Assembly: GCF_000186705.1 (NCBI RefSeq)
Contig: NZ_AEUE01000001.1
Coordinates: 186,001 to 250,000 of the forward strand
Length of the DNA stretch: 64,000 nt
Direction: 5' to 3'
From: Citromicrobium sp. JLT1363
GTDB taxonomy: Bacteria; Pseudomonadota; Alphaproteobacteria; Sphingomonadales; Sphingomonadaceae
How positions within the stretch are numbered: position 1 is the first letter of the stretch; each line of letters starts with the position of its first letter. The notes below the pieces were generated by a model. That model saw nothing but the letters and a program-made list of their open reading frames with translations. It was not told the DNA's origin and searched no databases. The position numbers and the translations under genes are program-made. Below are positions 54,854-63,875 of this stretch, piece after piece.

Positions 54854-55786
54854 ATGCAGGATCGCCCAGCCATCTCGATCAAGAACCTGACCAAGCGCTA
54901 CGCCCCCAACAAGGGCGAGGGGGAGGGCAAGCTTGCCCTGAAAGGCGTCAGTTTCGATGTGCCGCAAGGCGGCGTGTTCGGGCTGCTCGGCCCCAATGGC
55001 GCGGGCAAGTCCACCCTCATCAACATTCTGGCGGGCCTCGTCAGCCGCACCGGCGGCAGCGCGGAAATCTGGGGCTTCGACACAGCGAAGAACCCGCGCA
55101 ACGCCAAGCGCGCAATCGGCATCGTGCCGCAGGAGATCGTGTTCGATCCCTTCTTCACCCCGTTCGAAGTGCTGGAGAACCAGGCGGGCTTTTACGGCGT
55201 GCCGAAATCCGAGCGGCGGAGCGAGGAGCTGCTGAAGGCGGTGCGCCTGTGGGACAAACGCGATGCCTATGCCCGCACGCTATCGGGCGGGATGAAGCGC
55301 CGCCTGCTGATCGCCAAGGCCATGGTGCACTCCCCGCCGATCCTCGTTCTGGACGAGCCGACGGCGGGCGTCGATGTCGAGCTGCGGCGGCAGTTGTGGG
55401 AACTGGTGACGGAACTGAACGATCAGGGCGTCACCGTGGTGCTGACCACGCATTACCTCGAGGAAGCCGAGGAATTGTGCGACCGGATCGCCATCATCAA
55501 CCATGGCGAACTGATCGCGGACAAGCCGACCCGCGATCTGGTGGGCATGGCGCGCGAGAAGATCATCCGGCTGGAGGTCGACAAGGATCTGGCCGGCCCC
55601 CCGATGGACGATGCGTTCACCCGCGCCGAAGTGACCGCGCCGCGGACGCTCGAGGAGACTTACGACCGCGACACGATGACGGCGGGCCAGGTGCTGACCA
55701 TCGTGCAGGGCCACGGCTACGCGATCGAGGATGTCTCGACGCTGGAGCCCGATCTGGAAGACGTGTTCGTTCAGCTGACCAGCTGA
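54854..55786 (+). CDS. ABC-2 type transporter ATP-binding protein, without permease nearby
   Basis: A 310-aa ATPase of the drug/polysaccharide exporter (ABC-2) class. Walker A GPNGAGKST near residue 55, signature LSGGMKRRLLIAKAM near 146, Walker B ILVLDEPTAGVDVELRR near 163 and switch His in VLTTHYLEEAEEL near 200, followed by a C-terminal regulatory tail. Such proteins normally work with an ABC-2 membrane protein; the next gene is a GGDEF protein, and no permease lies in the window. GGGGGC before ATG 54854 is a plausible ribosome site. Confidence 0.92.
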   Translation: MQDRPAISIKNLTKRYAPNKGEGEGKLALKGVSFDVPQGGVFGLLGPNGAGKSTLINILAGLVSRTGGSAEIWGFDTAKNPRNAKRAIGIVPQEIVFDPFFTPFEVLENQAGFYGVPKSERRSEELLKAVRLWDKRDAYARTLSGGMKRRLLIAKAMVHSPPILVLDEPTAGVDVELRRQLWELVTELNDQGVTVVLTTHYLEEAEELCDRIAIINHGELIADKPTRDLVGMAREKIIRLEVDKDLAGPPMDDAFTRAEVTAPRTLEETYDRDTMTAGQVLTIVQGHGYAIEDVSTLEPDLEDVFVQLTS

Positions 55787-55928
55787 CCGGTCCGGGGAAC
55801 GCAAGACCGGTCAACCGATCGCCACCTCCGGCCTGCCGCATTGGGGCCGGCGGAAAGCGGGCCTTTTCGTTAATATTTTCCGCTCGCGCGATAACCTTTG
55901 GTCAATGCATCCTCGTTAATGCGGCGGA

Positions 55929-57872
55929 GTGAGAAGATTCTCATCTCTTTCAAGGGTTTCGGCCCGCTCTGCCGGCGCCGTGTGGGGCGTGGCTGCCGTA
56001 TTGCTCACGTTTGTCGCGACCCCGGCCTCGGCGCGTTGCACGGGCAGCATCGATCCGGTCGTCGCCCAATTGGAACTGGAGGCGGGGCGCAATCCCGCTG
56101 CTGCAGCCGAACAGATCGCGCGACGGATCGCCAGGACCGACAAGGCCAATACGCGCCGGCTGGCAGAGCTGCATCTGGTCCAGTCGATCGCGTTGAGCAT
56201 GGGCGGGATGGACCCGGCGCCGGCGTCGAAAAAGGCGGGTCGCGTCGCCAGCGCCCTGCCCGATGGCGATCCCGTGAACCTGATGGTGCGGATGGATGAT
56301 TACTTCCGAACGCAAGCCGGTCCGGAAAAGCAGAGCAAACTGGCCTCTATCGAGCGCGACTACCGGGCGCTGCCGGATGGCAGCGATGCGAAGGCCTGCC
56401 TGGCGATCGATCTGGCCTACGACCTCGCCGTGCAGGAAAATCCGCGCCGGGCCTTCATCTTTGCAAGCCAGGCCTATCGCAACAGCGCGGGCAAGGGCCA
56501 ATCCATCGCGCATGCGCAAGCAGCCACGATGCTCGCCTTCCTCGTCTCCTCCGGGCATGACTTCGATTATGCGAAGAGCCTGAATTCCGAAGCGCTCAAG
56601 ACATATCTTGCGCTCGACCTGAGCGATCTGGCGGCAAACGAGCTGGTCCTGCGCGGCTATACCCACCTCGCCGATGGCGACTGGCAGCGTGCCATCCGTG
56701 ACTTCGAGGCTTCGGCGCAACAGGCGCATAGTTACGGCAACGAATATGCCGTCGATTATGCACAGCTGGGCGTGTGCCGGGCCGCGCTCGAGGGGGGTGC
56801 GCTGGGCAAGGCAGCACCTGCGTGCGAGCGCGCCTATCAGGGGCTGGCGAGGCCGAACGAGCGCATGTCGTTCCCGGCGACTGCGCAGATGGCCCAGCTT
56901 CGCGTTGCGCAAGGCGATGAGAGGCAGGCCCTCTCGCTGATTGATCCGCTGATCGCCGAAGGACGGGGCGATACCCCGGCCGAAGACTGGGCCGAAGCGC
57001 TCAAGACCCGCGCGCAGGCGCTTTCCGCGCTTGGCCGCAATGCGCAGGCCTATGCCGACATGCACCAGGCCAACGAAGTGCTGGAAGAATATCGCAGGGA
57101 CGAACTTCAGAGCGGGGTGGCTGCCTTGCAGGCCCGCTTCCAGACCGAGGTATTGCAGAAACGCCTCTCCGCCGAAGAGCGGGCGAGCGAGGCGCGTCTG
57201 CGGCTCGCCATCGCGGTGATCGTCGGCTCGATTACCGCGCTGCTGCTGCTCGGCACGCTGATCTTCTTCCTGTTGCGCCACCGCCGCCGCTTCCGCCGCC
57301 TGGCGATGACCGATCCGCTGACCGGGCTTTCCAACCGGCGCGCGGCGCTGGAAAAGGCAGCGGAGGCGCTGCGCATCGTGGGATCGGCAAGGCCACGCGC
57401 TTCGGTGGCGCTGTTCGATATCGACCACTTCAAATCCTGCAACGACCGGTTCGGGCACGATGCGGGCGACCGGGTGCTCAGCGAATTTGCGCGGATCGTG
57501 GAAGACAGTGTCCGCCCGACCGATATCGTGGGGCGCTGGGGCGGGGAAGAGTTCCTGGTGATCTTCCCTGCGACGAATGCGGCGCAGGCCGCGCGCATCA
57601 TCGATCGGGTCCGTATCCGGGCCGAGCGCGAGGCGTTCGACTTCGCGCCCGATTACCGCCTGCGCTTCAGCGCCGGGGTCGCCATGCTCCACGAGACGGA
57701 CGACAGCATGGACGATTGCGTCAAGCTGGCGGACAAGCGCCTCTATGCGGCCAAGGCGCAAGGCCGGGACCGGACCTGCGCGAGCGGCCATGCGGAGGAT
57801 CCCGGATTGCCGCCGGCACAATTGCCCGAGCCCGTCGAGCCCGCGCAATCGAGGCCCGTCAAGGCGGCCTGA
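55929..57872 (+). CDS. TPR-like sensor diguanylate cyclase (GGDEF)
   Basis: A 647-aa cyclic di-GMP synthase. A signal-like N-terminus is followed by an exported region of helical repeats (about residues 45-410), one membrane helix near 425-450, and a GGDEF domain from AMTDPLTGLSNRRAALEKA. The active site reads RWGGEEFLVIF, and RPTD at the inhibitory site precedes it, so feedback by c-di-GMP is likely. This differs from the other cyclase in the window. The GTG start at 55929 is used because it is the only one before the signal-like segment; the first in-frame ATG lies near residue 90. The repeats probably bind a periplasmic partner. Confidence 0.92.
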   Translation: MRRFSSLSRVSARSAGAVWGVAAVLLTFVATPASARCTGSIDPVVAQLELEAGRNPAAAAEQIARRIARTDKANTRRLAELHLVQSIALSMGGMDPAPASKKAGRVASALPDGDPVNLMVRMDDYFRTQAGPEKQSKLASIERDYRALPDGSDAKACLAIDLAYDLAVQENPRRAFIFASQAYRNSAGKGQSIAHAQAATMLAFLVSSGHDFDYAKSLNSEALKTYLALDLSDLAANELVLRGYTHLADGDWQRAIRDFEASAQQAHSYGNEYAVDYAQLGVCRAALEGGALGKAAPACERAYQGLARPNERMSFPATAQMAQLRVAQGDERQALSLIDPLIAEGRGDTPAEDWAEALKTRAQALSALGRNAQAYADMHQANEVLEEYRRDELQSGVAALQARFQTEVLQKRLSAEERASEARLRLAIAVIVGSITALLLLGTLIFFLLRHRRRFRRLAMTDPLTGLSNRRAALEKAAEALRIVGSARPRASVALFDIDHFKSCNDRFGHDAGDRVLSEFARIVEDSVRPTDIVGRWGGEEFLVIFPATNAAQAARIIDRVRIRAEREAFDFAPDYRLRFSAGVAMLHETDDSMDDCVKLADKRLYAAKAQGRDRTCASGHAEDPGLPPAQLPEPVEPAQSRPVKAA

Positions 57873-57941
57873 CCTTCGCGGCGCGGCCCGGCAATCACGC
57901 AAAACGTTGCAGCCGGGCAATGCTGAGGCCATGACGCGGGG

Positions 57942-59528
57942 ATGACCGAAACCCACGACGTGCTCGTCATCGGGTCGGGCGCCGCAGGTCTGACCGCGGC
58001 GCTGGCCCTCGCGGAAGAAAAGAAGGTGCTGGTGCTCGCCAAGGGCTCGCTCACGGGCGGCAGCACGGCGTGGGCGCAGGGCGGCATCGCCGCCGTGCTC
58101 GACGCGGGCGATACGTTCGAGAATCACGTTCACGACACGATGGTGGCGGGCGCCGGGCTGAACGACCGCGACACGGTGGAATTCGTGATCGAACGCGCGC
58201 CGCATGCGATCGACCGGCTGATCGAACTGGGCGTGCCGTTCAACAAGGAAAGCGGGGCGCTGCACCTCACGCGCGAGGGCGGCCATTCGCATCGCCGGAT
58301 CGTGCATGTGAACGATGCGACCGGCTGGGCGGTGCAGGAGGCGCTGCTCAGGGCGGCGGAGGCCAACCCCAACATCACCATGCTGCCCGGGCGCAGCTGC
58401 ATCGATCTGATCACCGGGCGGCACGAGACGCGCTATTCGGGCGCGGGGCAGATTTGGGGCGCCTACGCGCTGAACGAGAAGACGGGCAAGGTGGAAGCGC
58501 ATGTCGCGCGGGCCACCGTGCTGGCAGCGGGGGGCGCAGGCCGCTGCTACCTGTTCTCCACCGCGCCGCGCGGCGCGACCGGCGATGGCATCGCGATGGC
58601 ATGGCGGGCGGGCGCGCGCGTTTCCAACATGGAAATGATGCAGTTCCACCCCACCTGCCTGTACAACCTGGAGGTCAAGAACTTCCTCGTCACCGAGGCG
58701 GTGCGCGGCGAAGGCGGGCGGCTGTTCAACCCGCGCACCGGCGTGCGCTTCATGGAGCAGTACGATCCCGAAAGGATGGAACTGGCCCCGCGCGACATCG
58801 TCGCCCGTGCGATCGATGCGGAGATCAAGCGCTTCGGGCTCGACTACGTCCATCTCGACATCAGTCACCGCGAACCCGAGTTCGTGAAGGAGCATTTCCC
58901 CACGATCCACGAAAAGCTGCTGGGCCTGGGCATCGACATGACGACGCAGCCGATCCCCGTGGTGCCCGCACAGCACTATACCTGCGGGGGCGTGCTGGTG
59001 GACCTGTATGCGCGCACCGACCTGCCGGGCCTTTGGGCCGCGGGCGAATGTACCGAGAGCGGGCTGCACGGGGCCAACCGCCTCGCGTCCAACTCCCTGC
59101 TCGAATGCTTCGTCTTCGGTGAGGCGGCGGCGCGCGATATCCTGTCGATGTGGGACGAACTGGACGCCCCGCCCGAAATTCGCCCGTGGGACGCCAGCCG
59201 CGTCACCGATTCGGACGAAGAGGTGGTCATCAAGCAGAACTGGACCGAGATTCGCCGCTTCATGTGGAACTATGTCGGCATCGTGCGCACCACCAAGCGG
59301 CTGGAGCGCGCAGCCAACCGCATCCGCCTGCTGCAGTCCGAGGTGGAGGATTACTACGGCCAGTTCCGTGTGACGACGGACCTGATCGAGCTGCGCAACC
59401 TGCTGCAGGCGGCCGATCTGATCGTGCAATGCGCGCTCAAGCGGCAGGAGAGCCGGGGCCTGCACTTCACGCTCGACCATCCCGAAACCGATCCGGTGGC
59501 GCGCGATACGGTGCTGCTGCCGCGCTGA
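57942..59528 (+). CDS. nadB: L-aspartate oxidase
   Basis: FAD enzyme of NAD synthesis that oxidises L-aspartate to iminoaspartate. The 528-aa protein starts DVLVIGSGAAGLTAALALAE. Further marks are GGSTAWAQGGIAAVLD near 40, HTREGGHSHRRIVH-type near 110, EMMQFHPTCLYN near 230, PAQHYTCGGVLVDL near 345 and the ANRLASNSLLECFVFGE signature near 380. The C-terminal helical domain is complete. nadA and nadC are not adjacent; iminoaspartate must be handed to quinolinate synthase from another locus. GCGGGG precedes ATG 57942. Confidence 0.97.
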   Translation: MTETHDVLVIGSGAAGLTAALALAEEKKVLVLAKGSLTGGSTAWAQGGIAAVLDAGDTFENHVHDTMVAGAGLNDRDTVEFVIERAPHAIDRLIELGVPFNKESGALHLTREGGHSHRRIVHVNDATGWAVQEALLRAAEANPNITMLPGRSCIDLITGRHETRYSGAGQIWGAYALNEKTGKVEAHVARATVLAAGGAGRCYLFSTAPRGATGDGIAMAWRAGARVSNMEMMQFHPTCLYNLEVKNFLVTEAVRGEGGRLFNPRTGVRFMEQYDPERMELAPRDIVARAIDAEIKRFGLDYVHLDISHREPEFVKEHFPTIHEKLLGLGIDMTTQPIPVVPAQHYTCGGVLVDLYARTDLPGLWAAGECTESGLHGANRLASNSLLECFVFGEAAARDILSMWDELDAPPEIRPWDASRVTDSDEEVVIKQNWTEIRRFMWNYVGIVRTTKRLERAANRIRLLQSEVEDYYGQFRVTTDLIELRNLLQAADLIVQCALKRQESRGLHFTLDHPETDPVARDTVLLPR

Positions 59529-59634
59529 CGGAGCAGCGCGACTTGATAATGGTTAGTTTGTGGCCGGATCGTGGCGGGCGCCCATTAGTGGGGTGAACCG
59601 CCCGTCGTGGTGGAGGCAACAGCAAGGAATTATC

Positions 59635-59916
59635 ATGAAGAAGCTCGCAATTTTCGCCGCCCTTCCCGCCGCCGCCCTCGCGCTCAGCGCGTGTGGCGAA
59701 GACAGCGCCGTCGAAGAGCAGGGCGACATGCTTGAAGAGCGCGCCGACGAAGTCGAGGATTATGGCGACGATACCGCCGCTGCCCTCGAAGAGCAGGCCG
59801 ACGAAGCCAGCACCGATGCCCGCGAAGACGCACTGAACGAGCGTGCAGAGGAAATCGACGACATCGGCGACGAGCGTGCCGACGAGATCAACGAAGTCGC
59901 CGACGAAATGGAATAA
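59635..59916 (+). CDS. Small acidic lipoprotein
   Basis: A 93-aa lipoprotein: signal MKKLAIFAALPAAALALSAC with lipobox LSAC. The mature 74 residues are almost entirely Glu, Asp, Ala and a few hydrophobics, in heptad-like repeats (EERADEVED, LEEQADEA, NERAEEIDDIGDERADEIN), predicting a strongly acidic coiled coil. AAGGAATTATC is a good ribosome site, and a terminator follows the stop, so the gene is probably monocistronic. It could be a periplasmic metal or ion-binding, or stress, protein, but no named family applies. Confidence 0.88.
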   Translation: MKKLAIFAALPAAALALSACGEDSAVEEQGDMLEERADEVEDYGDDTAAALEEQADEASTDAREDALNERAEEIDDIGDERADEINEVADEME

Positions 59917-59965
59917 GCATCTGCGTTCGCTGTCACGCGAACGAATCCGGATGTCATATCGAGAG

Positions 59966-59996
59966 GGCCTTCGCGCATCCGCGCGGAGGCCTTTTT
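59966..59996 (+). terminator. Rho-independent terminator after the acidic lipoprotein gene
   Basis: Hairpin GGCCTTCGCGC / GCGCGGAGGCC (one G-T pair) with an ATCC loop, then CTTTTTCG on the plus strand. It starts 49 bp after the stop codon. Confidence 0.85.
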
Positions 59997-60401
59997 CGTT
60001 GGAACCGGCGCCTGTGCCGCGAACCCAAGGAAGCGACGATAGGCAAGCGGAAGTTTTTCACAGATTGATCGCCGCCCGGTCCGCGCGGCGAATCGCCGGG
60101 GGGCTTGGCTTTGGCCTTTCGTCCAGACTCTTCGCAGCGTCGCTTTGCCGATTTTGCCCGCCGCTCCCCTTGCGCCATCCGGCCACCTGATTCATGTTCG
60201 CAACCCTTCGCGATGCGGATGAAGACCGGAGCCAAGGTTCGGCAAATCGGCACGCAGAGGCACCAGGGTGACGCTCGCAACAGGCGGGGCGCGTCACACG
60301 TGTCTTTGCGCGACGAACCGGGATTCCCCGCAGAAGACATTCAAGCGAAGGTGGGGCGCGCGGATCGCGGTTTCACCGGGAAATGCTTTAGGGGCGAATC
60401 C
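59997..60401. other. 405-bp gene-free leader region of nrdA
   Basis: No supported gene; the open frames across it are low-complexity shadows. Near the left end is TTTTTCACA (60054-60062), which fits a DnaA-box consensus (TTWTNCACA). I looked for an adenosylcobalamin riboswitch (common upstream of ribonucleotide reductase genes) and did not find its conserved core, and no NrdR box of the usual AT-rich form. The nrdA start follows TTTAGGGGCGAATCC. Confidence 0.5.
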
Positions 60402-62444
60402 ATGGAATTCAGCACTGGCGAAACCGATATGACCGATACGGACGAAGGCACGGTGCGGCCCGCGAGCAAGGCCGCTTCGAAAGCCAAGGCGAAGGGCCAA
60501 GCGAAGGCAATTGCGATGGACAAGAACGATTCAGGTTCGGAACAGCTGGTGGAAACCGCCGCAGCGGACGCGATGGCCAAGGCCGTCGCCGCCAGCGGCG
60601 CGGGCGATGCCGTGCCCGACAGCAAGAAGGTCAATCCGCGCCGGTTCGAGATCGTGACCGATTCCTCGCGCGATGCCAACCTGACCGAATTCGGCAAGGA
60701 AACGCTCAAGGATCGCTACCTGCTGCCGGGAGAGGAATTCCAGGATCTGTTCGCGCGCGTGGCCGACGCCTACGCCGACGATCAGGAGCACGCGCAGCGC
60801 CTGTACGACTATATCTCGAACCTGTGGTTCATGCCCGCCACCCCGGTGCTGTCGAACGGCGGCACCGCGCGCGGCCTGCCGATTTCCTGCTACCTCAACT
60901 CGGTCGAGGACAGCCTCGACGGGATCGTGAACACCTGGAACGAGAACGTGTGGCTCGCTTCCAAGGGCGGCGGGATCGGCACCTACTGGGGCAATGTGCG
61001 CGGGATCGGCGAGCCGGTCGGCCTCAACGGCAAGACCAGCGGCATCATCCCCTTCGTGCGCGTGATGGATTCGCTGACGCTGGCGATTTCGCAGGGTTCT
61101 CTGCGGCGCGGTTCTGCAGCATGCTATATCGATATTAACCATCCGGAGATCGAGGAATTCCTCGAAATCCGCAAACCCAGCGGCGATTTCAACCGCAAGG
61201 CGCTCAACCTGCATCACGGCGTTCTCGTCACCGACGAGTTCATGGAAAAGGTGCGCGCAGGCGAGGAATTCGACCTCGTCTCGCCGCGCGACGGCTCGGT
61301 GCGCAAGACGGTCGACGCGCGCAGCCTGTTCCAGAAGCTGGTCGAGACGCGGCTGGCCACGGGCGAGCCCTACATCGTGTTCTCCGACACGGTGAACCGC
61401 ATGATGCCCAAGCATCACCGCGATCTGGGGCTGAAGGTTTCGACCTCCAACCTGTGCAGCGAAATCACGCTGCCGACGGGCCGCGACCACCTGGGCAATG
61501 ATCGCACGGCGGTGTGCTGCCTGTCCTCGCTCAACCTGGAAAAGTGGGACGAGTGGAACACCGACAAGCAGTTCATCGAGGATGTCATGCGCATGCTCGA
61601 CAACGTGCTGCAGGACTATATCGACCGCGCCCCGCCAGAAATGGCGCGCGCCAAGTATTCCGCCGCGCGCGAACGCAGCGTCGGCATGGGCGTGATGGGC
61701 TTCCACTCGTTCCTGCAATCGAAGAACCTGCCGCTTGAAGGGCCGATGGCGAAGGCGTGGAACATCAAGATGTTCCAGCACATCTCGACCGCGGCCAACG
61801 AAGCCTCGATGGTGCTGGCGCACGAGCGTGGGCCGTGCCCCGATGCCGAGGAAATGGGCGCGATGGAGCGCTTCAGCTGCAAGATGGCAATCGCGCCGAC
61901 CGCGTCGATCTCCATCATCTGCGGCGGGACCTCGGCCTGCATCGAGCCGATCCCGGCAAACATCTATACGCACAAGACCCTGTCGGGCAGCTTCATCGTG
62001 AAGAACCCGTATCTGCAGGAACTGCTGGCTAAAAAGAGCAAGGATTCGACCAATGTGTGGAATTCGATCCTCGAACGCGGCGGCAGCGTTGCGCATCTCG
62101 ACTTCCTGACGCCGGAGGAGAAGGCGGTCTACAAGACCAGCTTCGAGATCGACCAGCGCTGGCTGCTCGAATTCGCGGCCGACCGTTCGCCGATGATCGA
62201 CCAGGCGCAGAGCCTCAACCTCTTCATCCCCGCCGATGTCGACAAGTGGGACCTGATGATGCTCCACTTCCACGCGTGGGAGAAGAAGATCAAATCGCTC
62301 TACTACCTGCGCTCCAAGAGCATCCAGCGCGCGGGCTTCGCGGGCGGCGTGGAGGCGGACAACACCTCCGAAGCTGCGAAGTACGAGCTGGCCGCAGGCA
62401 CGGGCGAGCAGACCGACTACGAGGAATGCCTCGCCTGCCAGTAA
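60402..62444 (+). CDS. nrdA: Ribonucleoside-diphosphate reductase alpha subunit
   Basis: Large class I ribonucleotide reductase subunit (680 aa) that makes deoxynucleotides with NrdB. The first 75 residues form a charged Ala/Lys-rich tail instead of a normal ATP-cone. Catalytic Cys residues appear in GLPISCYLNSVED near 165, TSNLCSEITLPTG near 350 and TAVCCLSSLNLEKW near 370; the redox-active C-terminus ends EECLACQ. Conserved WLASKGGGIGTYW, SGIIPFVRVMDS and ICGGTSACIEPIPAN are intact. The missing ATP-cone suggests altered allosteric control of activity. ATG 60402 is preferred (AGGGGCGAATCC upstream); ATG 60429 is later. nrdB starts 1.4 kb downstream. Confidence 0.96.
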   Translation: MEFSTGETDMTDTDEGTVRPASKAASKAKAKGQAKAIAMDKNDSGSEQLVETAAADAMAKAVAASGAGDAVPDSKKVNPRRFEIVTDSSRDANLTEFGKETLKDRYLLPGEEFQDLFARVADAYADDQEHAQRLYDYISNLWFMPATPVLSNGGTARGLPISCYLNSVEDSLDGIVNTWNENVWLASKGGGIGTYWGNVRGIGEPVGLNGKTSGIIPFVRVMDSLTLAISQGSLRRGSAACYIDINHPEIEEFLEIRKPSGDFNRKALNLHHGVLVTDEFMEKVRAGEEFDLVSPRDGSVRKTVDARSLFQKLVETRLATGEPYIVFSDTVNRMMPKHHRDLGLKVSTSNLCSEITLPTGRDHLGNDRTAVCCLSSLNLEKWDEWNTDKQFIEDVMRMLDNVLQDYIDRAPPEMARAKYSAARERSVGMGVMGFHSFLQSKNLPLEGPMAKAWNIKMFQHISTAANEASMVLAHERGPCPDAEEMGAMERFSCKMAIAPTASISIICGGTSACIEPIPANIYTHKTLSGSFIVKNPYLQELLAKKSKDSTNVWNSILERGGSVAHLDFLTPEEKAVYKTSFEIDQRWLLEFAADRSPMIDQAQSLNLFIPADVDKWDLMMLHFHAWEKKIKSLYYLRSKSIQRAGFAGGVEADNTSEAAKYELAAGTGEQTDYEECLACQ

Positions 62445-62492
62445 GTCCGGCAGGGGAAGCGCGGATCTGAAGGGCGACGCGAAGGGGCGGCC

Positions 62493-62660
62493 ATGGACAT
62501 TCTTCCGGTCGCTACGATCATCGTTGCCGTGCTCGTCATCGCCGTGGCGATCTACACGATCCGGGTGCCGCAGGAGCGACGCTCGAAGATCATGCTGCTG
62601 CTTGCAGCGCTGCTCATGCTCATGGCGGTGATGCTGCTGTTCGTCTCCCAGGGCTATTGA
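62493..62660 (+). CDS. 55-residue membrane protein behind nrdA
   Basis: A small protein with two hydrophobic helices (VATIIVAVLVIAVAIYTI and IMLLLAALLMLMAVMLLFV) joined by a basic loop (RVPQERRSK). GAAGGGGCGGCC before ATG 62493 is a good ribosome site. It lies 48 bp after nrdA on the same strand and ends just before a strong terminator, so it is probably transcribed with nrdA. Start and stop are clean. No family recognised; too short for most gene callers. Confidence 0.7.
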   Translation: MDILPVATIIVAVLVIAVAIYTIRVPQERRSKIMLLLAALLMLMAVMLLFVSQGY

Positions 62661-62672
62661 CCCCGCATATGA

Positions 62673-62709
62673 AAAACCCCGGCGCGCCGCGATGGCGTGC
62701 CGGGGTTTT
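62673..62709. terminator. Bidirectional hairpin terminator
   Basis: A 16-bp stem (AAAACCCCGGCGCGCC / GGCGTGCCGGGGTTTT, one G-T wobble) around a GCGAT loop. A-tract and T-tract at the ends let it work both ways, closing nrdA/small membrane protein (plus) and the DUF2171 gene (minus). Confidence 0.9.
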
Positions 62710-62747
62710 GTTTCGGAGCCGGTTATCCGGCTCGCCTCTCCAGCTGC

Positions 62748-62987
62748 TTATACAGTGGTTGCCTTGTTGCCGAGGCCGACGGGCAGCGGCGTGCCTTCCT
62801 TCAGGACGACGCGGTTGTCTTCCAGCGAATCCACCGCGTCCAGCGCGATGAAGTGGTGCTGATCGTCCATCGCGTCGGACTTGGTCAGCTTGATGCGCTC
62901 GTCTTCGACTTCGTCCACCGTGCCGACGTGCTGCTTGGTGGCATCGACGACTTCCATGTGTTCCTTGATACGAATCTTCTCGAACAT
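62748..62987 (-). CDS. DUF2171 family protein
   Basis: A 79-aa soluble protein, likely a PRC-barrel-like fold. Pattern: FEKIRIKEHMEVVDATKQHV, GTVDEVEDERIKLTK, DDQHHFIALDAVDSLEDNRVVL. DUF2171 members are linked by some authors to stress or photosynthetic regions, without a known activity. GGAG lies six bases before ATG 62987. Convergent with the nrdA-side small gene, with a shared terminator between them. Confidence 0.92.
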   Translation of the reverse strand: MFEKIRIKEHMEVVDATKQHVGTVDEVEDERIKLTKSDAMDDQHHFIALDAVDSLEDNRVVLKEGTPLPVGLGNKATTV

Positions 62988-63132
62988 AAAATGCTCCAAT
63001 CTTGTCTTTATTTTCAAGGGCCTGCTTGGGCCCGCCTTACATGAACACAATGGATGGAGCGGGGGATTCGTTCCGGCCCGGGGCCAAAGGCGGTAGTCGG
63101 GCCCCGGCTTGCGGAGGTGCGGAGCGTGGGGC

Positions 63133-63720
63133 ATGTTTTGCGCCATGGGGGAAGATGCGGCTTTTCATATAGGCGCAGCGGAGATCACGCAGGGCGATCT
63201 GTGGCTGCTTGCCATTGTCACACTGGTGGTACCTGTCGCCCTGCTGTTCCCGTGGGCGATGTGGCACCTGCGGGGCTGGCGCATCCGCAAGGCGCGCGCG
63301 GGAGGCAAGCACGACATTGCCGACGTGCTCGCGCTCGATCACGATGAGGACGCCCCACCGAAATCGCCGGCAACCCTTGTTCCCCGGGCAGCGCTGATGA
63401 TGATCGGGGCGCCCCTGCTGATCGTCTTTCAGGAAAACCTCATGGACGAGCTGGAGCATATGATGGGCAAGGGCTGGGGCTTCACCGCGATGGCCCTCAC
63501 CAGCGGCTTCTTCCTCGCGTGCGGGTGGATGTGGGCCAAGGTGAAGCGCAATGCGATGTCGCCCGAAGAACTCGCCGCGATCGAGGAAGACGAAGAGCAC
63601 CAGAGCTGGATGCGCGCCTTCTTCAACGAACCGGCCGCGGGTCTCGGCGCGGCGATAGGTATCGGCATCGTGATTGTGGTCGTAGTGCTGTCTTTGTTGA
63701 TCGGCGGATTGCCCGGCTAG
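63133..63720 (+). CDS. Membrane protein, unknown
   Basis: A 195-aa protein with four hydrophobic helices (near 24-42, 85-100, 115-135 and 170-190) and charged loops (AIEEDEEHQSWM near 155). I do not recognise the family. GGAG lies eight bases before ATG 63133; ATG 63145 is possible but has no ribosome site. It lies between the DUF2171 gene (divergent) and nrdB, on the nrdB strand. Confidence 0.78.
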   Translation: MFCAMGEDAAFHIGAAEITQGDLWLLAIVTLVVPVALLFPWAMWHLRGWRIRKARAGGKHDIADVLALDHDEDAPPKSPATLVPRAALMMIGAPLLIVFQENLMDELEHMMGKGWGFTAMALTSGFFLACGWMWAKVKRNAMSPEELAAIEEDEEHQSWMRAFFNEPAAGLGAAIGIGIVIVVVVLSLLIGGLPG

Positions 63721-63722
63721 GC

Positions 63723-63736
63723 GTGATCTGGGTCAA
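63723..63736. promoter_or_regulatory. FNR-like site GTGATCTGGGTCAA upstream of nrdB
   Basis: Matches the FNR/FixK consensus TTGAT-N4-ATCAA at eight of ten defined positions. It begins three bases after the preceding stop and 153 bp before the nrdB ATG. Oxygen-linked control of a ribonucleotide reductase would make sense, but a distant single site is weak evidence. Confidence 0.3.
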
Positions 63737-63790
63737 AGACCGTAGCACCGCGTACTGCTTATCCCCGATCCATTCGCCCCGCTTGCTATC

Positions 63791-63808
63791 GAATCACCGC
63801 TGTGATTC
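63791..63808. promoter_or_regulatory. Perfect inverted repeat GAATCAC-CGCT-GTGATTC before nrdB
   Basis: Seven-base arms with a four-base gap, 68-85 bp upstream of ATG 63876. No T-run follows, so it is more operator-like than terminator-like. It is not a standard NrdR or alphaproteobacterial LexA site. The binding factor is unknown. Confidence 0.45.
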
Positions 63809-63875
63809 CTTATGTTGGTACATCCAGTCAGACCGTAAACACCGAAGAAGGCCCACGCGCCCCGGAGAACCACCA

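Noticed and set aside
55950-59480. A 1176-codon minus-strand frame across the GGDEF and nadB genes
   Set aside because: Spans two clear genes on the other strand and shows no domain; an artefact of high GC3.
59997-60401. Cobalamin riboswitch before nrdA
   Set aside because: The conserved GCCACTG-type core and the expected paired regions were not found on the plus strand, and NrdA looks like a B12-independent class I enzyme.
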